Notes: generated by a model not told the origin, from the sequence alone. A stretch of DNA of 64,000 nt from an uncultured Campylobacterales bacterium (GCA_947494995.1 CANLWY010000001.1:744001-808000); one strand, 5' to 3'. Positions 52,680-62,358 are shown, counted from the first letter of the stretch. Program-made: numbers and translations.

Positions 52680-53684
52680 ATGGAATATTATAAAGCTTCA
52701 AAAGATGGAAAACAAACTTGTCTTTTATGCTCATACTATTGTGATATAAAAGAGGGGCAAGTTGGTATTTGTGGAGTTAATAAAAATGTTGGAGGAAAAG
52801 TTGAGTGTCTTGTATATGGGTATATAGCAGCTTTTAATATTGATCCCATTGAGAAAAAGCCTTTATATCATTTCTTACCAACTTCTAAATCTTTATCGTT
52901 AGGAACTGTAGGATGTAATTTTCATTGTAATTTTTGTCAAAATCATGGTATATCACAAGAGAAAAATATTGATAAATCAAACTATATAACTGCTCAAAGA
53001 GTCGTAGAGATTGCAAGAGAAAAGAAATGTGCTTCAATTTCCTATACTTATAATGAACCAACAATTTTTTATCCCTATGCAAAAGATATAGCAGTAGAAG
53101 CAAAAAAGTACGGTATCAAATCTGTATTTGTAAGTAATGGCTTTGAAAGCAAAGAAGTTATTGATGATATGAAAGGTATTATTGATGCAATTAATGTTGA
53201 TTTAAAATCTTTTAATGAAAAATATTACAAAACAAAACTTGGAGGAAATTTACATCAAGTTTTAGAAAATTTAATTCATTTACAAAAAAATGGAATATGG
53301 CTTGAGATTACTACTTTATTGGTTCCTACAAAAAATGATTCAAAAGAAGAGATTACAAAGATAGTAAAATGGGTAAAAGAGAATCTTGGGGTAAATGTTC
53401 CTTGGCATATATCAGCTTTTCACCCAGATTATAAAGAGACAACACTTCCTAGAACTTCATTTGAAACTTTGAAACTGGCATATGATATTGGAAAAGAGTA
53501 TGGTTTAAATTATGTGTATATAGGAAATATAGGATATGAAAATAATACTTGTTGTCCAAAGTGTGGAAAAGCTTTAATTTCAAAAGAATACTATAATGTA
53601 AAATCTTATGAACTTAAAAATGGAAGATGTGATAAGTGTGATACTCCAATAGCAGGAGTTTTTTGGAGAAATGTTAAGGAGTGA
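52680..53684 (+). CDS. AmmeMemoRadiSam system radical SAM enzyme
   Basis: 334 residues. The radical SAM cluster motif is GCNFHCNFC (C-x3-C-x2-C) near 80, preceded by PLYHFLPTSKSLSLGTVG. The N-terminus has CLLCSYYCDIKEGQVGICG, an extra cysteine cluster, and the C-terminus CCPKCGKAL plus CDKCDTPIAG, a possible zinc or auxiliary Fe-S site. Related to pyruvate-formate-lyase activating enzymes (SYTYNEPTIFY, NVDLKSFNEKYYK). It starts three bases after gene A. Confidence 0.92.
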   Translation: MEYYKASKDGKQTCLLCSYYCDIKEGQVGICGVNKNVGGKVECLVYGYIAAFNIDPIEKKPLYHFLPTSKSLSLGTVGCNFHCNFCQNHGISQEKNIDKSNYITAQRVVEIAREKKCASISYTYNEPTIFYPYAKDIAVEAKKYGIKSVFVSNGFESKEVIDDMKGIIDAINVDLKSFNEKYYKTKLGGNLHQVLENLIHLQKNGIWLEITTLLVPTKNDSKEEITKIVKWVKENLGVNVPWHISAFHPDYKETTLPRTSFETLKLAYDIGKEYGLNYVYIGNIGYENNTCCPKCGKALISKEYYNVKSYELKNGRCDKCDTPIAGVFWRNVKE

Positions 53685-53686
53685 GT

Positions 53687-54475
53687 ATGAGTATTAGAAA
53701 AACAGCAGTTGCAGGAACATTTTATCCTAATGAAGCAAAAGAAATAAAAAGATATATTGAACATTTTAACAAGAGTTTTTCTGTTGATAATATAGATATA
53801 AATACAAGAGCAATAATTTCTCCTCATGCAGGTTATGTATATAGTGGTTTTACGGCAAATCTTGCTTTTAACCTCTCTTCTAAAAATCAGTTTAAAAGAG
53901 TTATTGTAATTGGACCTTCTCACAAAGTATATTTAGAGGGGGCCTCAATTGCTTTATATGATGAGTATCAAACGCCGTTAGGAAATATAAAAATAGATTT
54001 AGAATACTCAAAAATTTTAAAAGAAAAATATAGTTTTTTAAACTTTAAAGAAGAGGCTCATTCTGAGCACTCTACTGAGACTCAAGCCCCATTTATTAAG
54101 AGTTATTATGATGGTTTGGAGATAATTGAAATTGTTTATGGAAAATTAGATTCTTCATTATTATCCAAGCTTATAGATGAGTTATTAAAAGATAAAAATA
54201 ATCTAATTGTAATAAGTACTGACTTGAGTCATTTTTATACTTTAGAAGAAGCTAAAAAGCTTGATAATATATGTCTAAATGCCATAGCAAGTCAAGATTT
54301 AGAGATGTTTGATAAAGGATGTGAAGCTTGTGGAATGACAGGAGTAAAAGCAATAATTAACTCTTCTCTTAAAAATAATTTAATAACTAAAGTGTTATAC
54401 TATTGCACTAGTTATGATAGAACTAAAGATGATACTAGGGTTGTGGGCTATACTTCAGTTTTAATAGGAGATTAG
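53687..54475 (+). CDS. AmmeMemoRadiSam system protein B (Memo domain)
   Basis: A 262-residue Memo-fold protein related to class III extradiol dioxygenases. ATG 53687 is preferred over GTG 53681 because AAGGAG sits correctly before the ATG. Motifs: AVAGTFYPNEA, ISPHAGYVYSG and VIGPSHKVYLEG with the metal-binding histidines, HSTETQAPFIK, and STDLSHF. Completes the A-radical SAM-B set. Its human relative is a copper-linked redox protein; what it does in bacteria is not settled. Confidence 0.92.
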   Translation: MSIRKTAVAGTFYPNEAKEIKRYIEHFNKSFSVDNIDINTRAIISPHAGYVYSGFTANLAFNLSSKNQFKRVIVIGPSHKVYLEGASIALYDEYQTPLGNIKIDLEYSKILKEKYSFLNFKEEAHSEHSTETQAPFIKSYYDGLEIIEIVYGKLDSSLLSKLIDELLKDKNNLIVISTDLSHFYTLEEAKKLDNICLNAIASQDLEMFDKGCEACGMTGVKAIINSSLKNNLITKVLYYCTSYDRTKDDTRVVGYTSVLIGD

Positions 54476-54476
54476 A

Positions 54477-55244
54477 TTGCTATTTACAGTTAAAAAATTT
54501 ATTTCAGTTTTTTTAATGCCTATGTCTTTTAGTTTGATTCTTCTTTTTTTAGGTATTCTATTTTTTCTTAATAAAAGTTACAAAAAAGCAAAGTTTTTTT
54601 TAATAACTTCATTTATTTGTTTTCTTTTAATTGGGTACTCTCCTTTTTCAAACTATTTAATTCAACCTTTTGAAAAACAGTATAAATCTTATGTAGATAT
54701 TGATCCAAGAGTAAAGTATGTTTTAGTATTAGGGCATGGACATGTTACAAATGATGAGATGTCAAAAAATTCTCAGCTTTCAACAACTGCACTTATGAGA
54801 CTTGTTGAGGGAATAAGAATATATAGAGAACTTGATGATGCAAAATTAATTCTTTCAGGTTATGCAGGAGAAGATATTAAAACTCCACATGCACTTATTT
54901 CAAAAGAAGTAGCTATCTCTTTAGGTGTTCCTGAAGTAGATATAATTACACAAGAAGAAGCACGTGATACAGTAGAAGAAGCAAATTTTGCTAAAAGAAT
55001 TATTACTACTGATAGATTTATTCTTGTTACTTCTGCTTTTCATATGCCAAGAGCAATGAAAATTTTTGAATCAGCTTCTTTAAGACCTATTGCTGCACCA
55101 ACTGATTTTTTATCTAAAGAAGATGGTGATTATGCAAGAGAACCAAGGGGAAAAGAGATTAGAAAAACAGAACTTGCAATGCATGAGTATTTAGGCACTA
55201 TTTGGCATACAATAATTGAAAAGATTAGACTTTATGTAAATTGA
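54477..55244 (+). CDS. DUF218 envelope protein (ElyC/YdcF type)
   Basis: 255 residues: two N-terminal membrane helices (ISVFLMPMSFSLILLFLGILF and FFLITSFICFLLIGY), then the DUF218 domain with VLVLGHGHVTNDE, RLVEGIRIYRELDDAKLILSG split as RLVEGIRIY and KLILSGYAG, TQEEARDTVEEA and ILVTSAFHMPRAM. ElyC in E. coli affects peptidoglycan and lipid-carrier metabolism. Start TTG 54477, with AGGAG at six bases. It begins one base after gene B. Confidence 0.88.
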   Translation: MLFTVKKFISVFLMPMSFSLILLFLGILFFLNKSYKKAKFFLITSFICFLLIGYSPFSNYLIQPFEKQYKSYVDIDPRVKYVLVLGHGHVTNDEMSKNSQLSTTALMRLVEGIRIYRELDDAKLILSGYAGEDIKTPHALISKEVAISLGVPEVDIITQEEARDTVEEANFAKRIITTDRFILVTSAFHMPRAMKIFESASLRPIAAPTDFLSKEDGDYAREPRGKEIRKTELAMHEYLGTIWHTIIEKIRLYVN

Positions 55245-55290
55245 TAATTCATTATAGTATAATTCGCACGATATAAAGGTGTAAAGATTA

Positions 55291-56046
55291 ATGAATAAAA
55301 TTTTAGAACTAAAAAATCTCTCTTATGCTTATGATAAACAAAATGTTTTAGAAAATATAAATTTAGATATCTTAGTAAATGATTTCTTAGCTATTATTGG
55401 TCCTAATGGTGGAGGAAAATCAACATTACTTAAGTTGATTTTAGGATTGTTGGAGACAAATAATGGACAAATAAAAAAACATCTAAATATAGATAGTATA
55501 GGATATGTTCCTCAAAATACAAATTTAAATACTGACTTTCCAATTACCGCTTTAGAAGTAGTACTTATGGGGCATACTAGTGGAAAAAAACAGTTTTTTG
55601 GTTATTCAAAAGATGATATCTCTTGTGCTATGGATTCATTAACTAAAGTAAGTATGCAGAATTTTGCAAATAGTAAGATTGGTGATTTAAGTGGAGGTCA
55701 AAGACAAAGAGTTTTTATAGCTCGTGCTTTGTGTGCAAGTCCTAAAGTAATGTTACTTGATGAACCAACGGCAAGTATTGATGTAAAAGGACAAAAAGAT
55801 ATTTATGAACTTTTAAAAGAACTTAATAAATCTATTTCGATAGTAGTAGTTAGTCATGATATTTCAGTTTTAATGAATTATGCAAAAAATGTTGCACATG
55901 TAAACAAGTCTTTAGTTTATCATCATTTAAAAAATATTGAAGAGACTATTGATAATGAAGATGAACATATGTGTGAAGTAGAACTTTTATCTGCACTTGG
56001 TAAAAAACAGGTGTGTTGTAATCATACTCATGAAGAGGAAGTATAA
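55291..56046 (+). CDS. znuC: Metal ABC transporter ATP-binding protein (ZnuC-like)
   Basis: 251 residues: Walker A IIGPNGGGKSTLLKL, Q-loop YVPQNTNLN, signature LSGGQRQR, Walker B VMLLDEPTASID and VSHD. The C-terminal tail is His/Cys-rich (HVNKSLVYHHL, HMCEVEL, QVCCNHTHEE), fitting a zinc or manganese importer. It is followed directly by the permease. No binding-protein gene is present. Confidence 0.85.
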   Translation: MNKILELKNLSYAYDKQNVLENINLDILVNDFLAIIGPNGGGKSTLLKLILGLLETNNGQIKKHLNIDSIGYVPQNTNLNTDFPITALEVVLMGHTSGKKQFFGYSKDDISCAMDSLTKVSMQNFANSKIGDLSGGQRQRVFIARALCASPKVMLLDEPTASIDVKGQKDIYELLKELNKSISIVVVSHDISVLMNYAKNVAHVNKSLVYHHLKNIEETIDNEDEHMCEVELLSALGKKQVCCNHTHEEEV

Positions 56047-56844
56047 ATGTTAGAAGCTTTACAGTATGATTTTATTCAAAATGCAATAATAGCAGGTATT
56101 TTAGTATCTATTGCTGCGGGTATTATAGGTTCTTTAGTTGTCGTAAATAAGATTACATTTTTAGCTGGAGGAATTGCTCATAGTTCTTATGGAGGGATAG
56201 GACTTGCAATTTTTTTAGGTATTCCTGTTCTTTTTGGAGCAACAGTTTTTGCTATTGCAACAGCTATTATTATTGCAGGACTTACTTTAACTAAACGGAA
56301 TAGAATTGATTCTATAATAGGTATAATGTGGGCATTAGGAATGGCCATAGGTATAATTTTTGTTGATTTAACTCCTGGTTATAATGTGGATTTGATGTCT
56401 TATCTCTTTGGTTCAATTATTGCAGTTTCAAATGAAGATATTACTTATTTGGTTCTTTTAGATATTCTTATAATAGGACTTGTAGTAGTTTTTTATAAAC
56501 AGATATTAGCAGTTTCATATGATAGTGAATTTGCAAGTTTAAGAGGAATAAATGTAAAGTTTTTTTATACACTTATTTTAATACTTGCAAGTTTAAGCGT
56601 TGTTGCCGCTATCAAGGTTGTTGGACTTATCTTAGTAATTGCACTTTTAACAATTCCTACCTATCTTGCAGAAATATTTGCAAAAAAACTATCAACTATG
56701 ATGATAGTTAGTGCTATTTTAGCTACACTGTTTACAATAGTAGGACTTGGGATCTCTTATTTTTATGATATTAGTTCTGGTGCTAGTATTATTGTTGTTG
56801 GGGTGGTTTCACTTCTTATTGGAAAATTATTAGGAAAAAAATGA
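56047..56844 (+). CDS. znuB: Metal ABC transporter permease (ZnuB-like)
   Basis: 265 residues with about eight membrane helices. Family segments: FLAGGIAHSSYGGIGLAIFL, LTLTKRNRIDSIIGIMWALG, SYLFGSIIAVS, YDSEFASLRGINV and VAAIKVVGLILVIALLTIPT. This is the ABC-3 family of Zn/Mn permeases. Its ATG follows the znuC stop with no gap, and its stop overlaps cvfB by four bases. Confidence 0.9.
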   Translation: MLEALQYDFIQNAIIAGILVSIAAGIIGSLVVVNKITFLAGGIAHSSYGGIGLAIFLGIPVLFGATVFAIATAIIIAGLTLTKRNRIDSIIGIMWALGMAIGIIFVDLTPGYNVDLMSYLFGSIIAVSNEDITYLVLLDILIIGLVVVFYKQILAVSYDSEFASLRGINVKFFYTLILILASLSVVAAIKVVGLILVIALLTIPTYLAEIFAKKLSTMMIVSAILATLFTIVGLGISYFYDISSGASIIVVGVVSLLIGKLLGKK

Positions 56845-57677
56845 ATAAACATATAGAACTTGGTGTTATTAACACTTTAAAGGTAAATAGAGTATCAGAA
56901 CCTGGACTTTATCTAATAGCAGGAGATGAAGAAGAGGTACTACTTCCTAATGCATATGTAAAAGCAGATATGGAAATTGACAGCCAACTAGATGTTTTTA
57001 TCTATACGGATAGTGAAGATAGATTAGTAGCCACAACACTAACTCCATATGTTATGAAAAATAATTTTGCTTCTTTAGAGGTTGTTGATATTGCAAAATT
57101 TGGAGCTTTTTTAGATATGGGTTTACCAAAAGATTTACTTGTTCCAAAAAATAAGCAAAGAACAACTTATAATATAGGAGATAGAAAAGTTATTCAAGTT
57201 GTAGAAGATGATAAAACTCATAGACTTATTGCAAGTGAGAAATTTGTATTAAGTAAAGAGCCAAAAAACTTATCAAAAAATGATGAAGTTGAAATTCTAT
57301 TGTACATAAAAACTCCACTTGGATTTAAAGTAGTAGTAAATAACGAGTATGAGGGATTAATCTACCATAATGAAATTTTTGAAAATATTAATATTGGAGA
57401 TAAGAAAAAAGCTTATGTTAAGTATGTAAGAGAAGATGGGAAACTAGATATAAGTCTACAAAAAATAGGTGTAAAAAAATCTGATGATAATCAACAAAAA
57501 GTTCTAGAAATATTAGAACAAAATGGTGGAGAATTAGGTTTTACTTATAAAAGTGATGTAGAAGATATAAAAGATGTTTTTTCTATGAGTAAGAAAGCAT
57601 TTAAAGCCTCTTTAACAAAGTTAATAGAAGATAAGAGAATAGTATTAGATGAGAATAGTATAAAGATTAAATCTTAG
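56841..57677 (+). CDS. cvfB: S1-like RNA-binding protein (CvfB family)
   Basis: 278 residues: three S1-like OB folds (about 1-65, 70-135, 150-215; FGAFLDMGLPKDLLVPKNKQ and VKYVREDGKLDISLQKIG are the clearest) and a C-terminal winged helix (VLEILEQNGGELGFTYKSD, MSKKAFKASLTKLIEDKRIV). This is the CvfB/YitL arrangement, an RNA-binding regulator. It overlaps znuB by four bases and converges with the next gene (11-base overlap). Confidence 0.9.
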   Translation: MNKHIELGVINTLKVNRVSEPGLYLIAGDEEEVLLPNAYVKADMEIDSQLDVFIYTDSEDRLVATTLTPYVMKNNFASLEVVDIAKFGAFLDMGLPKDLLVPKNKQRTTYNIGDRKVIQVVEDDKTHRLIASEKFVLSKEPKNLSKNDEVEILLYIKTPLGFKVVVNNEYEGLIYHNEIFENINIGDKKKAYVKYVREDGKLDISLQKIGVKKSDDNQQKVLEILEQNGGELGFTYKSDVEDIKDVFSMSKKAFKASLTKLIEDKRIVLDENSIKIKS

Positions 57678-59925
57678 GATAAATACAATTTCTTCCATTT
57701 TCTTTTGCTTTATATAATTGTTCATCTGCTTTTGAAATGAATCTACTTATTGAATCATTTGTTTTATATTGTGCAACACCACAGCTGATAGTTATATTAT
57801 TATTTTTGAGTGCTTTTATTTTAGTATTTTCAATGAGATGTTTAATTTTTCTTGCTAAAAATAATGCTTGATTTAAATTGGAATCTGGACAAATAAGGAT
57901 GAATTCTTCTCCTCCCCATCTTCCTACCAAGTCATATTTTCTTATATTTGATTTAAGTATATTTGCAACAATTTTTAAAACTTTGTCCCCTGTTCTATGT
58001 CCATAGTTATCATTTACTTGTTTAAAAAAATCTATATCAACCATTATGATAGAGACAGGTATTTGATTTCTTTGACTTCTTTCAATCTCTATATCTAAAA
58101 AGGAGTCTATTTTTCTTCTATTTGCAATTAAAGTTAAAGAATCTGTTTCCGAAATGGTTTTCAAAGTTCTATTTCTAAGGTATAAGGAAGTAATAATAAG
58201 TAAAACAATGATGATAATTAAAGATAGAATTGTATAGTCTATCTCTTTTTCATATTTAATACTTAGCCATTTATTATATATTTCATCATGTTCTTCTTGT
58301 AAGATTGAGTTTAATGTCTTTTTTAAAATAGAATGAAAAATAGGCAAATCTTTTCTAGTAGCAAAACTAAGGGTTGTTTTAAAAGGAGCTTCTCCATTTA
58401 TTTTTAAGTTTGTATATTTTAATTTTTTTATAAAATAACCACTACTTGGAAGAGAACCTATATATGCAAAAGCAGAACCTTCATAGACTTTTTTTAGTGC
58501 TTCTTTTGTGGTATTTGTTGTAATTATCTTAATCTTTTTGTTAAGATTTTTTATTAACTCTTCTGTATAAAACCCTTTTTCTACAACAACTTTTTTATTT
58601 GATAACTGATTTATATTTCTTATATATGGTTTATCATCTCTTGTTACAATTATTGTAGGGAATTCTAAATATGGTTTAGTAAAGTTTAAATACTTATCTC
58701 TATTTGGAGTTTTGACAGCTGCTAAAAATAAATCAATCTCTTTATTTTTAATTTTCTGTAGCATTTCATGCCAATAAAGAGTATTTTGAGTATCAAGTTT
58801 TATATTGAGTTTTCTTTCAATAAGTTCTAGATATCCAGAGGCTATTCCACTATAAGTACCATCATTAAAAAATTCAATAGGATTCCACTCTTTATTTGTA
58901 CCTAGTTTTATAACAGGGTTGTTTCTTAACCAGTTTTGTTCATCTTTTGTAAGGGAAGTAGTTTTTAAATGATGAATATTATAAATAAAATCATCTAAAT
59001 TAAAATCTTTTTTTAAAAGTCCAAGAAGTCTATATGTTTGAGCTATATCTTTAAATTTTTCTTTATCAATATAACCAAGCTTATTCTTTTTATCATAGGC
59101 TAAAGTTTTTAATGCTTGCCCTTCATATATTAGTTGTTCAATACTCTTTTTTTGAGAATTATATTTTTCATAAATAATTCTTGCTGTCTCTTCAATGTTT
59201 TTAAAAGCATAGTTCCATCCTTTCAAACTTGCAAGTGTAAAATTTTCAACTCTTTTAGGATTAGTTTTCAGTTCATGCTCTGATGTATAAAGTAAGTCTC
59301 CATAAAAGTCAAAACCATAATCTTTAGGATGAAAGTATTTATATTTTATATTTCTTTTATCTAGAATATAAGGTTCATTAGATATGTATGATGCCATGGC
59401 ATCAGTAGTTCCATTTATTAAATCTTCAATATTAAAACTATGTTTTTGAATATGGATATTCTCTTTAATTACTCCTTCACTAAAAAGCATGGATATATAT
59501 GATGCTGAAGCTATCGCATCTTGTGTAATCATAATCTTTTTATTGATTAAATCTTTAAGTACAGAAATGTCTTTGTCAATTACTAAAAGAACTTCTGGTG
59601 AGTATTGAAATATTGCACTAAGTACAACAACTGGGTGATTATTATTTCTATGGATAAGTAAAGAGGTTCTTCCTGTTGCAAAAGTAGTTTTACCTTTTAA
59701 AACATCATCTACAATATTGATATTATTTGAGTATTTTAAAAGTTCTACATCAAGTCCAACATCTTTGTAATAGCCTTTTTCTTTAGCTATATAGTATCCT
59801 GCAAATTGAAATTGATCTAACCATTGTAATTGGATGGATACTTTTTCAAGGTTCTTTGCAAATAGTAAACTGCTAAAAAGAGCAATTAAATAAATTATTT
59901 TAATAGGTTTCATTGTTCTATCCAC
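57667..59925 (-). CDS. Membrane diguanylate cyclase with two periplasmic substrate-binding domains
   Basis: 752 residues. Signal (IIYLIALFSSLLFA), then an NMT1/ThiY-type binding domain (about 20-300, IQLQWLDQFQFAGYYIAKEKGYY split as LQWLDQFQFAGYYIAKEK), a second, SBP_bac_3-type domain (about 335-565, IKLGTNKEWNPIEFFNDGTY), one membrane helix (LSLIIIIVLLIITSLYL) and a GGDEF domain. The active site is GRWGGEEFILI near 671, so it should make c-di-GMP. Probably senses two ligands in the periplasm, perhaps a pyrimidine/nitrile-like compound and an amino acid. Stands alone. Confidence 0.9.
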   Translation of the reverse strand: MDRTMKPIKIIYLIALFSSLLFAKNLEKVSIQLQWLDQFQFAGYYIAKEKGYYKDVGLDVELLKYSNNINIVDDVLKGKTTFATGRTSLLIHRNNNHPVVVLSAIFQYSPEVLLVIDKDISVLKDLINKKIMITQDAIASASYISMLFSEGVIKENIHIQKHSFNIEDLINGTTDAMASYISNEPYILDKRNIKYKYFHPKDYGFDFYGDLLYTSEHELKTNPKRVENFTLASLKGWNYAFKNIEETARIIYEKYNSQKKSIEQLIYEGQALKTLAYDKKNKLGYIDKEKFKDIAQTYRLLGLLKKDFNLDDFIYNIHHLKTTSLTKDEQNWLRNNPVIKLGTNKEWNPIEFFNDGTYSGIASGYLELIERKLNIKLDTQNTLYWHEMLQKIKNKEIDLFLAAVKTPNRDKYLNFTKPYLEFPTIIVTRDDKPYIRNINQLSNKKVVVEKGFYTEELIKNLNKKIKIITTNTTKEALKKVYEGSAFAYIGSLPSSGYFIKKLKYTNLKINGEAPFKTTLSFATRKDLPIFHSILKKTLNSILQEEHDEIYNKWLSIKYEKEIDYTILSLIIIIVLLIITSLYLRNRTLKTISETDSLTLIANRRKIDSFLDIEIERSQRNQIPVSIIMVDIDFFKQVNDNYGHRTGDKVLKIVANILKSNIRKYDLVGRWGGEEFILICPDSNLNQALFLARKIKHLIENTKIKALKNNNITISCGVAQYKTNDSISRFISKADEQLYKAKENGRNCIYPKI

Positions 59926-60112
59926 CCTCTAAAAGATATTATACATAATTATTTAATAAAAAGTAAAGAGATTGTAATATTAATTGTGTATATATATTAA
60001 AAAGTATGTATAATAGTAATATTTAACTAAAATCTTTAATTTAAGAAGTCTTTTATAATCTTTTATTATAATTTCTCAAAACTTAAATTTAAAATCATAA
60101 AAAAGGGGAAAA

Positions 60113-60601
60113 ATGGCAACAACTAGTCTTAAGGGTAACCTAGTTAATCTAGCTGGGACTGAAATTAATGTAGGTGATAAAGCTCCTATTGTAAACGTAG
60201 TAGCTCAAGATTTATCAGATATTCAAATTGGTGGGAAAAGACAAATGATTATAGTCGTACCATCTTTAGACACTCCTGTTTGCGCAGCAGAAACAAGAAA
60301 GTTCAATGAAGAGGTTGCAAATTCTGATACAGAAGTTGTAGTAGTTTCTATGGATTTACCATTTGCATCAGGAAGATTTTGTACAACAGAAGGAATTGAA
60401 AATTTAAAAGTAGGTTCTGATTTTAGAAATAAAGATTTGGCAAATGCTTATGGTGTTCTAATTGCAGATGGAGCATTAGCAGGTGTTACATGCAGAGCAG
60501 TTTTTGTAACAGATGACCAAGGAGTAGTTACTTATAAAGAGATTTGTCCTGAAATCACGCAAGAACCTAATTATGAAGCTGCATTATCTGCAATTAACTA
60601 A
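60113..60601 (+). CDS. tpx: Thiol peroxidase (Tpx, atypical 2-Cys peroxiredoxin)
   Basis: Reduces peroxides using thioredoxin. 162 residues: peroxidatic C57 in SLDTPVCAAETRKF, resolving C90 in SGRFCTTEGIEN, both in Tpx spacing. Ribosome site AAGGGGAAAA before ATG. An extra cysteine pair occurs in GVTCRAVF and KEICPEI. Single gene with its own terminator. Confidence 0.95.
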   Translation: MATTSLKGNLVNLAGTEINVGDKAPIVNVVAQDLSDIQIGGKRQMIIVVPSLDTPVCAAETRKFNEEVANSDTEVVVVSMDLPFASGRFCTTEGIENLKVGSDFRNKDLANAYGVLIADGALAGVTCRAVFVTDDQGVVTYKEICPEITQEPNYEAALSAIN

Positions 60602-60628
60602 AAAATAAAATATTTATTTTAAAAAAAA

Positions 60629-60650
60629 GAAAGAGTGTATTTACTCTTTC
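60629..60650 (+). terminator. Intrinsic terminator of tpx
   Basis: GAAAGAGT, loop GTATTT, ACTCTTTC then CTTTTTTT. Preceded by an A-run, so it extends as a longer stem. Confidence 0.9.
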
Positions 60651-60775
60651 CTTTTTTTATAACTACTATATTAAAGATTTAAACCCTACACATATCCTTA
60701 ACATTAAATTTGTATTATAAAAAATAAAAGAACGTAAAATCTCCCTTTAAATTGGGATGTTTAAAAGGATATGGG

Positions 60776-61735
60776 ATGAATATTATTAATAAGCCATCAT
60801 GGCAAATCAGTGAAAATGAAGTAACTCCTCAAGAATTATTTGATAAAAGAAGAACATTTTTAAAACTAGGCGCTGCCTCTTTAGTGGCAGGAGGTTCTAT
60901 TGTTGAAGCTTTAGCAAAAGAGAAGTTACCTATATCAAATTTAGATTATATAAAAAGTAAAAATCCTAATAATCTTGATTTAAATACATATGAGCAAATC
61001 ACTACTTATAATAATTTTTATGAATTTACAACTTCAAAAGAAAGAGTTGCGAAAATGGCTCATACTTTAGATACTGATAGTTGGAAAATCTTTGTTGATG
61101 GTTTAGTTGAAAAGCCTTTAGAGTTGGATTTTGATGATATGATAAAAAAGTTCACTTTAGAAGAAAGAATATACAGATTTAGATGTGTAGAAGGATGGTC
61201 AATGGTTGTTCCTTGGATTGGAATTAGATTAAAAGATTTTATAGAGTATGTAAAACCTTTATCTTCTGCAAAATATATTCAATTTGAAACACTTTTAGAT
61301 GAAGAGATGTTTCCTGATCAAGGGAAAGGAATTTTCTCTACTATTAACTATCCTTATATAGAAGGTCTTAGAATGGATGAAGCTATAAATGATCTATCTA
61401 TTTTAGCAGTAGGTCTTTATGGTTCATCAATGCCAAAACAAAATGGTGCACCAATTAGACTTATTGTTCCTTGGAAGTATGGCTTTAAATCTATTAAATC
61501 AATTGCAAATATCTCTTTTACTGATAAACAGCCATTAAACTCTTGGCAAAGAGAGAATCCGAGAGAGTATGGTTTTTATGCAAATGTTAATCCAAATGTA
61601 GATCACCCAAGATGGTCTCAAGCAAAAGAGAGAGTATTAGGTAAGTTTTTTAAACAAAAAACACTAATGTTCAATGGTTATGAAAAAGAGGTTGGACATT
61701 TATATAAAGGGATGGACTTAACAAAGTTCATATAG
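60776..61735 (+). CDS. msrP: Methionine-sulfoxide reductase catalytic subunit MsrP (YedY), molybdoenzyme
   Basis: Repairs oxidised methionines in periplasmic proteins. From ATG 60776 (AAGGAT before it; an upstream in-frame ATG at 60752 has no ribosome site) the protein has 319 residues with a twin-arginine signal [13 protein letters not shown] (about 24-36). The molybdenum-ligating cysteine is C137 in [19 protein letters not shown]-like segment [11 protein letters not shown] and [20 protein letters not shown] follow. Its membrane partner msrQ comes nine bases later. Confidence 0.95.
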   Translation: MNIINKPSWQISENEVTPQELFDKRRTFLKLGAASLVAGGSIVEALAKEKLPISNLDYIKSKNPNNLDLNTYEQITTYNNFYEFTTSKERVAKMAHTLDTDSWKIFVDGLVEKPLELDFDDMIKKFTLEERIYRFRCVEGWSMVVPWIGIRLKDFIEYVKPLSSAKYIQFETLLDEEMFPDQGKGIFSTINYPYIEGLRMDEAINDLSILAVGLYGSSMPKQNGAPIRLIVPWKYGFKSIKSIANISFTDKQPLNSWQRENPREYGFYANVNPNVDHPRWSQAKERVLGKFFKQKTLMFNGYEKEVGHLYKGMDLTKFI

Positions 61736-61744
61736 GTTAAAGTT

Positions 61745-62302
61745 ATGAAAAGAGTATTACTATTTATTGTTTTATTGCTTCCTTTAGCATTTGCTTCAGT
61801 AGAGCTTTTTATTTTACAAAATGTGCAAGACCCTATTAAATATATATATACAGTAACAGGAGTAGGTGCTACAGTAATACTTTTTGCAACAATTACAATT
61901 TCTCTTATAACAAAATGGATAAATTTAATAAAGTATAGAAAAATGATTGGACTTTCTGGATTTTTTTATGCATTTTTACATTTTTTAAATTTTTATATTT
62001 TAGATGCAGAGTTTGACTTTTCATTTGTAATAAAAGAGAGTTTAGATAAACCCTTTATTTATCTTGGAATGATTGCCTTTTCTATTTTGATTTTCATGGC
62101 AATAACTTCAACAAAAAAACTTTTTAGAAAGTATAATAAGTATCATAAGTTAGTCTATCTCTCTTTACTCTTAATAACAATACATTTTATAATGGCTCAA
62201 AAATCTTTAACAATTTTACAATTTTCTTACATTGCTATTATTTTATTTATAGCATATTGTAAACTTTTACAGCAAATCATACAAAAAAACAGAGTAAATT
62301 AA
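61745..62302 (+). CDS. msrQ: MsrQ heme-binding membrane subunit (YedZ)
   Basis: 185 residues, about six membrane helices of the ferric-reductase-like family. RKMIGLSGFFYAFLHFLNFY and YHKLVYLSLLLITIHFIMAQ each supply heme-ligand histidines. It passes electrons from quinones to MsrP. The first heptad of the regulatory region of small RNA 1 overlaps its stop codon (62300-62302). Confidence 0.93.
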   Translation: MKRVLLFIVLLLPLAFASVELFILQNVQDPIKYIYTVTGVGATVILFATITISLITKWINLIKYRKMIGLSGFFYAFLHFLNFYILDAEFDFSFVIKESLDKPFIYLGMIAFSILIFMAITSTKKLFRKYNKYHKLVYLSLLLITIHFIMAQKSLTILQFSYIAIILFIAYCKLLQQIIQKNRVN

Positions 62303-62352
62303 CTTTCTGTTAACCTTTTGTTAGATTATTATTAATACTCATCTATTATAAT
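62296..62352 (+). promoter_or_regulatory. Activator-type promoter of small RNA 1 (four heptads and TATAAT)
   Basis: Heptads AAATTAA (62296), CTGTTAA (62307), TTGTTAG (62318) and TTATTAA (62329) at exact 11-base steps, then 11 bases, then TATAAT at 62347-62352. No -35 element. The layout is that of PhoB/OmpR-class activation; CTGTTAA-N4-TTGTTAG resembles an E. coli Pho box. Confidence 0.6.
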
Positions 62353-62358
62353 TTTCAT

